Positions 1 through 6,854 of a stretch of 15,394 nucleotides of DNA are shown here, piece by piece. The notes under the pieces are model-generated. The model was given only the letters and a program-made list of their open reading frames with translations, had not been told where the DNA came from and searched no databases. Source of the DNA: Gammaproteobacteria bacterium. Lineage in GTDB: Bacteria > Pseudomonadota > Gammaproteobacteria > Pseudomonadales > Halieaceae. Position numbers and translations under genes: made by a program. The stretch covers positions 1 through 15,394 of the forward strand of contig JAOUDU010000011.1 of NCBI GenBank assembly GCA_029859085.1, given 5' to 3'. Numbering within the stretch: the stretch's first letter is position 1; the number at the start of each line of letters is the position of its first letter.

Positions 1-112
1 ACCGGCGGCGGAACTGGAGCCACTGTTGGCACCCTGGCACTTCATGCAGCAGATCCAGGCAATGACCGGGACGGCCGTAACAGGGCCCAGGGCGGGGTTG
101 GTGGGCGTATAG
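1..112 (+). CDS. C-terminal fragment of an unidentified protein (cut by window start)
   Basis: The plus frame starting at base 2 is open to a TAG at 110-112 and reads as a plausible protein tail of 36 residues, beginning PAAELEPLLAPWHF and ending GPRAGLVGV. About 29 of its 36 codons end in G or C, which matches the strong GC3 bias of the sure genes here. The other plus frame and the antisense frame across the same bases give much less protein-like products (many Gly, Arg or Cys). The gene would converge on cpxA, leaving a 71-bp gap. No family can be recognised from so short a tail, and the call rests on codon bias and composition only. Confidence 0.45.
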   Translation, partial: PAAELEPLLAPWHFMQQIQAMTGTAVTGPRAGLVGV

Positions 113-120
113 GCTGGGGC

Positions 121-132
121 GCCGGCGCCGGC
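121..132. terminator. GC-rich palindrome between convergent genes, possible weak terminator
   Basis: GCCGGCGCCGGC is a perfect palindrome that could fold as a 4-bp GCCG/CGGC stem with a GCGC loop. On the plus strand it is followed by TTGTCT rather than a clean T run. It sits in the 71-bp gap between the convergent partial gene (stop at 112) and cpxA (stop at 184), which is where a terminator is expected. No other structure stands out in 113-183. Confidence 0.25.
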
Positions 133-183
133 TTGTCTCCGCGGTTGGTAGCAGTGTGCAAGCTGGGCCAGGAGGCGATGTTT

Positions 184-1572
184 TCACACCCTGGCAGTGC
201 TGTCACCTGGGTCGGGCGGGGCGTGGCGGGGCAGGGTGAGCACCACCGCGAGGCCGGTGCCGGTATTTTCCGCCCATATCCGGCCGCCGTGCCGGGCGAT
301 GGCGCGCCTGGCGATGGCCAGGCCCATGCCGTAACCCCCGTGGTCCCGGGAGCGGGCGGTGTCGGTGCGATAGAAAGCCTCGAAAATCTTCTCCAGCTCC
401 GCCTCTGGTACACCGCCGCCATGGTCGGTCACCGTAACCCGGTAGTGATCCGGTGTCTGCTCCAGGTTCACCTCGACGACAGAGCCGGGCGCGGTGTGAC
501 CCAGGGCATTGCGCAGCACATTCTCCAGGCTCTTGCGCAGCAGGTCACCGGAGCTTGCCACGACGGCCTCGTCGACACTGTACTCCAGCACCGTCCTCTG
601 GGCCCGGGCGGCCCCCTCAAAGTTTGCGTCGCTGCATAATTGTTGCAACAGCGGCACCAGGTCGATGTGATCTTCCAGCGCAACATCCCCACCCTGGCTG
701 TCCAGCAGCTGGCCGATCAATTCCTCGAGGCGCTCCGTTTCAGTTTCGATGCGCCGCAGGTAGTCCGCTGTAGCGGCCGGGTTTTCCTGGGCGAGGGCCA
801 GCGCAATTCGCAGTCGCGACAGGGGTGAGCGCAACTCGTGGGACACGTCTCCCAGCAGGCGTTTCTGCGCCTCGATGCGCTCCTGCAGTTGCTGCGCCAT
901 GCTGTTGAAATCCCTGGCGAGCTCGTCGGTCTCATCCCCGCCCCGGCTGCGTACCAGCAGCCGGGTGTCGAGCTGGCCGTTGGCCAGGTGGCGCGATGCG
1001 AGCTGCAGCTTTTTGATCCGACTGGTCAACAGGCGCGAAAGCAGGTAGCAGACCAGGCCGCTGATCAGTATCGCCACGGCGATACGCAGCCACAGGCGGC
1101 TGCCCAGCAGGCCCAGTAGCACATGCCTGGGCGGCTGGAATACGAATACAGCCCGCAGCAGGCCGTGATCGGGGCGGTAGATTTCCTGGGCGAGCAGGCG
1201 CTGTCCGCCGGCCCGCATAAGCGCGCGGCGCCGGGGACCCTGCAACTGCCCCGCTATTTTCGCGACGCTGGCCGGCACTGCCCGCCCCAGCAGGTCCGTC
1301 CCCGCGCGGTCGAGCAGGTAGATATCGACCTCGTGATCGGCGCTGGCCCGGGCCAGCAGTGCGCGGGTGGCGGTCTCGTCCAGGTTCTGCAGGTCGTAGA
1401 TCATCCGCAGCACAAAGCGCGGGGGCGGACCGTCAGGCCTGCGCTCGATCGCGTCGCGATCGGGGCTGGTATCGAAGTACTCGCTGGCGAGCATCCAGCT
1501 CGCCAGCACGGCTATGGTGGCCAGCCAGAAGCCGATGAATATCTTGCCGAACAGGTGCAGGCGCGGGGTCAC
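184..1572 (-). CDS. cpxA: CpxA-type envelope-stress sensor histidine kinase
   Basis: Inner-membrane sensor kinase of 462 aa that would phosphorylate the CpxR-type regulator encoded just upstream. The start is taken as the GTG at 1572, which overlaps the regulator stop (GTGA) and has AGGA a few bases upstream. The same frame stays open to about 1737 but that extension is antisense-like. Seen: TM1 at about residues 8-30 (IFIGFWLATIAVLASWML), a periplasmic sensor of about 120 residues, TM2 at about 160-184, a HAMP linker, and the HisKA box GDVSHELRSPLSRLR with phospho-acceptor H245. The ATPase domain shows the N-box at about 346-360 (N351, N355), the G1 box DHGGGV (383-388), an F-box (IFEAFYRTDTAR) and the G2 box GGYGMGLA. 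The IF.IFW-like TM1 and the FYRTDTARSRD stretch resemble CpxA more than other EnvZ-class kinases. Ligand specificity cannot be read from the sequence. Confidence 0.82.
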   Translation of the reverse strand: MTPRLHLFGKIFIGFWLATIAVLASWMLASEYFDTSPDRDAIERRPDGPPPRFVLRMIYDLQNLDETATRALLARASADHEVDIYLLDRAGTDLLGRAVPASVAKIAGQLQGPRRRALMRAGGQRLLAQEIYRPDHGLLRAVFVFQPPRHVLLGLLGSRLWLRIAVAILISGLVCYLLSRLLTSRIKKLQLASRHLANGQLDTRLLVRSRGGDETDELARDFNSMAQQLQERIEAQKRLLGDVSHELRSPLSRLRIALALAQENPAATADYLRRIETETERLEELIGQLLDSQGGDVALEDHIDLVPLLQQLCSDANFEGAARAQRTVLEYSVDEAVVASSGDLLRKSLENVLRNALGHTAPGSVVEVNLEQTPDHYRVTVTDHGGGVPEAELEKIFEAFYRTDTARSRDHGGYGMGLAIARRAIARHGGRIWAENTGTGLAVVLTLPRHAPPDPGDSTARV

Positions 1573-2273
1573 GGGGTCCTGTCGCCGCTGTTGACGGTAA
1601 ACTGGTAGCCGCTGCCGCGTACGCTGACGATCAGGTTGTCCCCCCCCAGCGCCGCAATTTTGCGGCGCAGTTTGCTGATGTGCACGTCGACGCTGCGGTC
1701 GTAGGCAGCCAGGGGCCGCCCCAGCGCCCGCCGGCAAAGCGATTCCTTATCCACGACGGTTCCCGCGTCCGCCATTAGCGCAGCCAGCACATTGAACTCG
1801 GCGGAGGTCAACTGCAGATCGGCGCCCGCGAAGGTGGCGCTGCGACCGGCGGTATCCAGGCGGGTCTGCCCCACCACCAGTTCACTCCCCCGGGTGTCTC
1901 CACTCACAGCGCGGGAACGGCGCAGTATCGCGCGCAGCCTGGCGGCCAGTTCGCGTGGGTTGCAGGGTTTGGGCAGGTAGTCGTCGGCGCCCATTTCGAG
2001 ACCCACAATGCGGTCCGTGTCCTCGCCCCGGGCGGTCAGCATCAGGACCGGGGTGGTGGTGAATCTGCGCAGGCTGCGCAGCACTTCCAGCCCCTGCAGG
2101 CCGGGCAGCATGATGTCCAGCACGATGACGTCGTAGACGTGGTCGCGACAGTGGGTGACTGCAGCGGCGCCATCGTGGCAAGCGCTCGCCGCAAACCCTT
2201 CCAGCAACATGAACTCAGCCAGCAGGGCGCACAGCTCCCGGTCGTCATCGATGATCAATACTGTGGCGCTCAT
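1569..2273 (-). CDS. cpxR: CpxR-type OmpR-family response regulator
   Basis: DNA-binding regulator of 234 aa, partner of the overlapping kinase. The start ATG at 2273 has a strong GGGGGAG ribosome site about 5 bases upstream. The frame is open further upstream to 2612, but that extension crosses the divergent promoter region and is rejected. The receiver domain (about 1-118) has the acidic pocket D9-D11, phospho-acceptor D53 (VLDIMLPG), T80 and K102 (LPKPCN, with Cys where Phe is common in the family). A winged-helix effector domain spans about 130-230 (LTSAEFNVLAAL; RSVDVHISKLRRKI; VRGSGYQF). The stretches DDDREL, MLTARG and LGADDYLPKP match CpxR. The gene is divergent from a CpxP-family gene across 199 bp that contains a CpxR-box-like sequence, which supports assignment as cpxR. 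Confidence 0.87.
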   Translation of the reverse strand: MSATVLIIDDDRELCALLAEFMLLEGFAASACHDGAAAVTHCRDHVYDVIVLDIMLPGLQGLEVLRSLRRFTTTPVLMLTARGEDTDRIVGLEMGADDYLPKPCNPRELAARLRAILRRSRAVSGDTRGSELVVGQTRLDTAGRSATFAGADLQLTSAEFNVLAALMADAGTVVDKESLCRRALGRPLAAYDRSVDVHISKLRRKIAALGGDNLIVSVRGSGYQFTVNSGDRTP

Positions 2274-2356
2274 GGTGCTCCCCCTGTATCGGCAGGGCGA
2301 TAGTGTGTATAACAGTGCCGGAGTTGTCACCCGGCGGCCACTGTCTGACACGGTTC

Positions 2357-2371
2357 TTAACAATTCTTTAC
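2357..2371. promoter_or_regulatory. CpxR-box-like sequence in the cpxR/cpxP divergent promoter region
   Basis: TTAAC-AATTC-TTTAC on the plus strand reads GTAAA-GAATT-GTTAA on the minus strand, one mismatch from the E. coli CpxR consensus GTAAA-N5-GTAAA. A further GTTAC half-site lies at 2388-2392, 21 bp (two helical turns) from TTTAC. The element sits about mid-gap between cpxR (start 2273) and the CpxP-like gene (start 2473), so it could serve either direction. A possible -10 for the rightward gene is TAGACT (2405-2410), with no good -35, as expected for an activator-dependent promoter. I found no convincing core promoter for the leftward operon. Confidence 0.55.
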
Positions 2372-2472
2372 CCTGTAATCGAGCAACGTTACCTGCCGGT
2401 ACCCTAGACTTGGCGTCGAGGGTGTCGGGATAACCCGGCCACCGAGCCGTAAACTGCAAAGGAGAGTAGATT

Positions 2473-2979
2473 ATGAGCAGTAAATTGAAAATGTGGCTGT
2501 GTGGCGCCGTGTTGGCGGGTGCCGCAGCGGTGTCGGTGGGAGCCGCGGCCATGGGTCCCCCCCCCGAGGGCATGCAGCCTGACCCGGTCCGGATGCTGGA
2601 ACATATGGGCAAAAAGCTGGATCTCAGCGCCGATCAGCAATCCAAAATCGAAGGGCTGGTGAAGCAGGCCCGCGAGGCCACCGCGGCCGACCAGAAACGC
2701 ATGCAGGAACTGCGGGCTGAAATGCAGGGCATGCGGGAAAGCTTTGATGCGACCAGGGCCCGCAAGACCGCCGATGAAATCGGCCAGGTCACCGGCCGCC
2801 TGGTATTCCAGGCCAGTGAAACCTGGTCCCAGGTGTACCAACTGCTGAATGCGGAGCAGAAGGCAAAACTCGACGCCATGATGGCGAAACGGGGCGAGCG
2901 CCGTAACAAGTTGCGCCCTCAGAGCGCGCAACCGTCAGAATCAAAGAGCGCCCCGCCAGCACCATCGACCAGCCAGTAA
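2473..2979 (+). CDS. cpxP: CpxP/Spy-family periplasmic stress protein (LTXXQ motif)
   Basis: Exported 168-aa protein. A ribosome site (GGAG at 2461-2464) lies 8 bases before the ATG. The signal peptide covers about residues 1-26 (K-rich start, hydrophobic MWLCGAVLAGAAAV, cleavage near GAAA|M). Two LTXXQ-type motifs mark the family: L51-SAD-Q55 and L125-NAE-Q129, each opening a helix. Between them lies a long charged, Met-rich helical region, and the tail is Pro/Ser-rich and probably disordered. Family members (CpxP, Spy, CnoX-unrelated) act as periplasmic chaperones, and CpxP damps CpxA signalling. Divergence from cpxRA and the CpxR-like box point to the CpxP role, though a Spy- or metal-binding variant cannot be excluded. 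It has several Met but no His/Cys metal cluster. Confidence 0.78.
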   Translation: MSSKLKMWLCGAVLAGAAAVSVGAAAMGPPPEGMQPDPVRMLEHMGKKLDLSADQQSKIEGLVKQAREATAADQKRMQELRAEMQGMRESFDATRARKTADEIGQVTGRLVFQASETWSQVYQLLNAEQKAKLDAMMAKRGERRNKLRPQSAQPSESKSAPPAPSTSQ

Positions 2980-2991
2980 TAGACAGTGCTG

Positions 2992-3037
2992 CCGGTTCAA
3001 CCGGGTTTGTCGGCTGTGAAAAGGGATCCCGGCCGAC
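2992..3037. terminator. Inverted repeats between convergent genes, probable terminator region
   Basis: The 60-bp gap between the CpxP-like gene (ends 2979) and the convergent peptidase (ends 3040) holds two inverted repeats. One is CCGGTT-C-AACCGG (2992-3004), followed by GTTTGT. The other is GTCGGC (3009-3014) paired with GCCGAC (3032-3037) around a 17-base loop. Neither has a perfect T run, so efficiency is uncertain. Confidence 0.4.
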
Positions 3038-3039
3038 GC

Positions 3040-5991
3040 TTACAATTCCTGTACTGACAGGCCCAGTTCCTCCCGCAGGCCGGCGGTCGCCTCCAGCTTG
3101 CTGCTGTTGGTGATCACCGCGGTGCTCGCCAGTTCCGGGCGCAGGTAGGTCTCGGTCACCCGGTGCAGGTCATCCAGCGTAACCGCCAGCACCCGCTGGC
3201 GGAACTGCTCGCGCTGGTCGTGGCTGCGGCCGAACAGGCGGTTGTGGAAATGCTGCTTGGCCTCCCCGGCGGGAGAGCCTGGCTTGTCCAGGCTGCCGAT
3301 AACCCCCAGGATTGATTCTTCCAGCGCGCGGTATTCATGACTGTTACCCAGCATCCAGGCGATGGCACCATCGAAGTCCTGCAGGGTTTCCGCCAGGCGC
3401 GGGTCGCGGTAGGAGTAGAAGCGGAAAGCGGCAATGCCGGAATCCTGGGAGGCCCCGCCACCATAGGCGCCGCCCTGCTCCCTGATGGCCCGGTGCAGGA
3501 AACCGTTGCGCAAAAATCCGCCCAGTACGGTGAGCGCGGCGGCATCCGGGTGCTGCACCGCCACTGTCGGGTAGGCGCGGGCACAGAAATTCACCTGGGT
3601 ATTGGTGACCCACAGCTCGGCGCGACGCTCCCGGCAGGGCGCCAGGGCAAAGGCTTGCGCGCCGCCGTCCTGCTGGCCGCCGTCCCAGGTTTGCGCGGCA
3701 ATGGCCGCGACCTCCGCGGTCCTGTGATCCTCCGCTATGACCAGCAACTGGCGGGGCATTGCCGTGACGCGCCGGTGCAGGTCGCCCAGGTTCCCGGCGA
3801 AACGGGCCAGGCTTGCGTCGTCCCGCAGGCTGTCGTCCAGCGCCCGCAGTTCGCGGATGCCTGCCAGTCCGGACAGTTCATGGTTGAGCCGGGCGAGGGG
3901 ACTCATGCCGGCGCAGGCGGCGGCCATGGCCAGGCCGTGGCCGTTGCCGGTAATTGATTGCTCGCGCCGGGCGCGCTGCTGGCTGACCAGCTCGCGCATC
4001 CGGTCGTGTTCGTCGAAACGCACCGTTTCGAGGGTGTCGCGCATCAGTCGGGCCTGTTCCTGCGCATTGCGCAGCAAGGCCTTGGAGGAGAGCACTATTC
4101 GCGCCTTCACCGCCTGTTCGTCGTCCACCGCGCCGCGCATCGAGGAGTAGGCATTGATTGCCCCCACGGTGGCGGACTGGCGATGCTGGGCCTCGAGATA
4201 GCTGCTGCCGCCCAGTCCCAGCTCGGTCAGGATATGTGTATACAGCGGCAGGATATGCAATTGAGCAGGTTCCAGCGCGGGCAGCGATGTCACCACCTGC
4301 TGGTAGACCAGGCCGTTGGTACCCCGGCCATAGGTGGTCAGCGGGATGCCCTGCTCATTGCTCTCCCGGTAGTCCAGGTCCGGCAGGCTGGCGGGCACAT
4401 CGCTGAGTTCCACCTTGGGCAGGATGTCCGCGTCATCGATGCGCTGCTGGCGCCGGGTGAGGTCTTCCGCCAGCTGCACTACCTGGGCCCGGCTTTCGTC
4501 GCTCATCGCGGCCTTGATCCGGGCCAGGCGGGCGGCCTCGGCGGCACTGCGCTGCGCGGACAGGGTCGTATCGGGCGTCATCACCAGGGTCACCCGGTGC
4601 GGGTTGTCCAGCAGCAGGCGCCTGGCCAGCTGGCGGACATAGAGGGGGTCCTCGATCCGGGTGCGCAGCGCGGCAATGACCGGCTCCAGGTCCAGCACCG
4701 CGATCGGGTCGCTGTAGTGGGTGGCGCAACCCAGGGCCTGCAGGATCAGCTGCAGGCCGTAGGGGTAACCGTCACCGCTGATCTCGCGCTGGTGCAATTC
4801 CAGCTGGTGCAACACCGCTTCCATCCGGTCATGGCTCACGCCTTCGGTGGCCACCCGCTCCAGGACATCCAGTACCAGTGCCTCCAGGGCATCGGCGTTT
4901 TCCGCTTCGCTGCCTTCGATACCGCAGCAGAACACCATCTCCCGCATGCCGTCCTCGAGGCCGCACAGGGGAGAGGGCGACTGGCCGAGCCTGGTGGTCT
5001 CCAGCGCTTGCTGCAGCGGTGAAGCGCTGTTGTCCAGCAGCACGCTCGCGAGCAGCTGCGCCTCCAGCAACTGTTCCAGGTCGGTACTCTCCCCCAGCAG
5101 CCAGCCTATGACGATGTGGGTTTTCTTGTCGGTGGAACCTTTCTCATCGTAGGCGTAGCTGCCGTTTATCCGCAGGGGCGCTTTTCGGCGCTGCTCGGGC
5201 TGCACCCTGATACGCTGGTCCAGCTGCCTGAAACGGCTCAGGGCGCGGGCCTCGAATACCGCCTGGTGCTCCATCGCGGGAATGTCACCGAAGGTCATGA
5301 AGATCGCATTGGTCGGGTGGTAGTGACTGCGGTAAAACGCATTGAGCTGGTCGTAACTCAGGTCGGGAATATGTTGCGGATCCCCGCCGCTGTTGTAGTG
5401 GTAGGTGGTGGTGGGAAACAGGTGCTCGCACAGGGTGTTCCACAGCACGCTGCTGACGGAACTCATTGCGCCCTTCATCTCATTGAACACGACCCCCTTG
5501 AACACCAGGTCGCTGTCGGGGTTGCCCGGTTCGGCAAACTCCACCCGATGCCCCTCCTGGGCGAAATCAAGCGGGTCCAGCCGCGAGAAGAACACCGCGT
5601 CCAGGTAGACGTCCAGCAGGTTGTCGAAATCCTTGCGGTTCTGGCTGGCGAAGGGGTAGGCGGTCCAGTCCGAACTGGTGAAGGCGTTCATGAAGGTATT
5701 GAGGGAGCGCCGCAGCATCATGAAGAACGGGTCCCGCACCGGGTAGCGCTGGCTGCCGCACAGGGCGGTGTGTTCGAGGATGTGCGCGACCCCGGTGGAA
5801 TCCTGGGGCACGGTGCGCAGGGCCACCAGGAATACGTTCTCGCTGTTCTGCGAGGCCAGGTGGTAATGCACGGCACCTGTCTTGCGGTGCTCGTATTGCT
5901 CCACCGTGATGTTGAGTGAGTCGATCGTCTGCTGGCGGATGGGGCTGAACGAGGGGTGTGCCTTGGGAAGTGCGGTGCTGCCAATACTCAT
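3040..5991 (-). CDS. PreP-like M16C zinc metallopeptidase (presequence protease family)
   Basis: Large 983-aa inverzincin-type peptidase that degrades unstructured peptides inside a closed two-half chamber. The inverted zinc motif H70-x-x-E73-H74 (AHILEHTALCGS) is intact, and the third ligand is probably E171 in VVFNEMKGAMS. The family stretches YPVRDPFF and LNTFMNAFTSSDWTAYPF follow. The C-terminal half carries GGAYGGG (about 840-846) and the RFYSYRDP segment with R857 and nearby Tyr residues that help bind substrate in M16C enzymes. Length fits PreP, about 970 aa, rather than pitrilysin or insulinase. No signal peptide or membrane segment is visible, so a cytoplasmic site is expected. An AGGGA ribosome site precedes the ATG. 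The gene is downstream of the mnmC operon, separated by 72 bp with a tandem repeat, so it may have its own promoter. Confidence 0.88.
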   Translation of the reverse strand: MSIGSTALPKAHPSFSPIRQQTIDSLNITVEQYEHRKTGAVHYHLASQNSENVFLVALRTVPQDSTGVAHILEHTALCGSQRYPVRDPFFMMLRRSLNTFMNAFTSSDWTAYPFASQNRKDFDNLLDVYLDAVFFSRLDPLDFAQEGHRVEFAEPGNPDSDLVFKGVVFNEMKGAMSSVSSVLWNTLCEHLFPTTTYHYNSGGDPQHIPDLSYDQLNAFYRSHYHPTNAIFMTFGDIPAMEHQAVFEARALSRFRQLDQRIRVQPEQRRKAPLRINGSYAYDEKGSTDKKTHIVIGWLLGESTDLEQLLEAQLLASVLLDNSASPLQQALETTRLGQSPSPLCGLEDGMREMVFCCGIEGSEAENADALEALVLDVLERVATEGVSHDRMEAVLHQLELHQREISGDGYPYGLQLILQALGCATHYSDPIAVLDLEPVIAALRTRIEDPLYVRQLARRLLLDNPHRVTLVMTPDTTLSAQRSAAEAARLARIKAAMSDESRAQVVQLAEDLTRRQQRIDDADILPKVELSDVPASLPDLDYRESNEQGIPLTTYGRGTNGLVYQQVVTSLPALEPAQLHILPLYTHILTELGLGGSSYLEAQHRQSATVGAINAYSSMRGAVDDEQAVKARIVLSSKALLRNAQEQARLMRDTLETVRFDEHDRMRELVSQQRARREQSITGNGHGLAMAAACAGMSPLARLNHELSGLAGIRELRALDDSLRDDASLARFAGNLGDLHRRVTAMPRQLLVIAEDHRTAEVAAIAAQTWDGGQQDGGAQAFALAPCRERRAELWVTNTQVNFCARAYPTVAVQHPDAAALTVLGGFLRNGFLHRAIREQGGAYGGGASQDSGIAAFRFYSYRDPRLAETLQDFDGAIAWMLGNSHEYRALEESILGVIGSLDKPGSPAGEAKQHFHNRLFGRSHDQREQFRQRVLAVTLDDLHRVTETYLRPELASTAVITNSSKLEATAGLREELGLSVQEL

Positions 5992-6008
5992 TTGAGGTCC
6001 CTGGGGGA

Positions 6009-6042
6009 AGTTGATAACAAAAAGTTGATAACAAAAAGTTGA
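6009..6042. repeat. 14-bp tandem direct repeat upstream of the PreP-like gene
   Basis: The unit AGTTGATAACAAAA occurs at 6009-6022 and 6023-6036, followed by a partial AGTTGA at 6037-6042 (about 2.4 copies, no mismatch). It is AT-rich in an otherwise GC-rich region. It lies 18 bases upstream of the peptidase start codon and 21 bases after the glutaminyl cyclotransferase stop. It could affect spacing or promoter strength by slippage, or be a repeated binding site. Confidence 0.85.
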
Positions 6043-6063
6043 GAGCGGAAAAAGACGAGTATT

Positions 6064-6852
6064 CTACCGCGTTTCCGGGGCGGCCTGCGCCGGTACCAGT
6101 TCTATTCGGTACAGGAAGGGCCAGTCCTTGCCGGTAACCCATATACCACCGTCCGCCGGGTTGCGGGCAATACCGTTGAGAACGTCATCGCTGGGATCCA
6201 TGTCAGCCGGGCGCTGCATGATGGGCAGCAGGCCTCGCAGGTCGATGCTGCCCTCCACCTCCCCGCTGGCCGGGTTGATGATGACGATGCGATCGGTCAG
6301 CCACACATTGGCCCAGATCCGGCCATCGATCCATTCCAGTTCGTTGAGGCGGGTGACCGGTTTGCCGTCCTCGGTCACCGTGATGGCGCGGGTGATCCTG
6401 TGCTGCTCGGGGGAAATGAAAAACAGGCGGTCGCTGCCGTCGCTGTAGATCAGCTGTTTGCCGTCATTGGTCAGGCCCCAGCCCTCCCCCGGAATCTGCA
6501 TGCGCTCGATACCGGTCAGGTCGTCCCTGTTGTATACCAGCAACAGGCGGGCGCGCCATGTCAGCTGGTACAACCGGTCACCCAGCACGGTGAGCCCCTC
6601 GGCCCAGAGGCGCGCGTCCATTTTTCGCTCGACATCGAGCTTGCCGGTGGCGAAATCGAATCGCAGCAGCCGTGATTTGCCCCAGCCACCGCTACTGGCA
6701 TAGAGCTGGCCATCCACGATTTCCAACCCCTGGACGTGGACCTGGGGCGCCAGGGCTTTCTGCTCGAGCACTTTGTAACCGTACTGCTGAGCGGCAGAGA
6801 CGGCGTTGGAGAGTAGCGCGAGTAGCACCAGTAATGGCAGGGAGCGGCACAT
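6064..6852 (-). CDS. Glutaminyl-peptide cyclotransferase, periplasmic (beta-propeller type)
   Basis: Exported 262-aa protein of the plant/bacterial glutamine cyclotransferase family, which turns N-terminal Gln into pyroglutamate. The start chosen is the ATG at 6852, 2 bp after the mnmC stop. The frame is open 63 bases further into mnmC, but the chosen Met directly precedes a clean signal peptide (CRSLPLLVLLALLSNAVSA|AQQ). Family signatures are seen in order: QGLE (41-44), LTWR (97-100), GEGWGLTNDG (122-131), SDGS, RLNELEW (168-174), IWANVWLTDRI (179-189), DVLNGIA and VTGKDWPFLY near the end. One departure is YASSG at 51-55, where relatives usually have YESTG, so a Glu is replaced by A52. Activity is therefore less certain than family membership. 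The gene is probably translated from the mnmC transcript. Confidence 0.85.
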   Translation of the reverse strand: MCRSLPLLVLLALLSNAVSAAQQYGYKVLEQKALAPQVHVQGLEIVDGQLYASSGGWGKSRLLRFDFATGKLDVERKMDARLWAEGLTVLGDRLYQLTWRARLLLVYNRDDLTGIERMQIPGEGWGLTNDGKQLIYSDGSDRLFFISPEQHRITRAITVTEDGKPVTRLNELEWIDGRIWANVWLTDRIVIINPASGEVEGSIDLRGLLPIMQRPADMDPSDDVLNGIARNPADGGIWVTGKDWPFLYRIELVPAQAAPETR

Positions 6853-6854
6853 GG

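Noticed and set aside
133..639. Plus-strand open frame of 168 codons
   Set aside because: Antisense to the ATPase domain of cpxA, with no independent support.
1573..1737. N-terminal extension of the sensor kinase
   Set aside because: It overlaps the DNA-binding domain of cpxR and is Gln/Arg-rich. GTG at 1572 directly precedes the first membrane segment.
2274..2612. N-terminal extension of the response regulator
   Set aside because: It would cross the divergent promoter region and the start of the cpxP-like gene. The receiver domain begins at the ATG at 2273 with a strong ribosome site.
6009..6042. TTATCAACT copies as DnaA boxes / origin
   Set aside because: They differ from TTATCCACA, and there is no dnaA/dnaN context.
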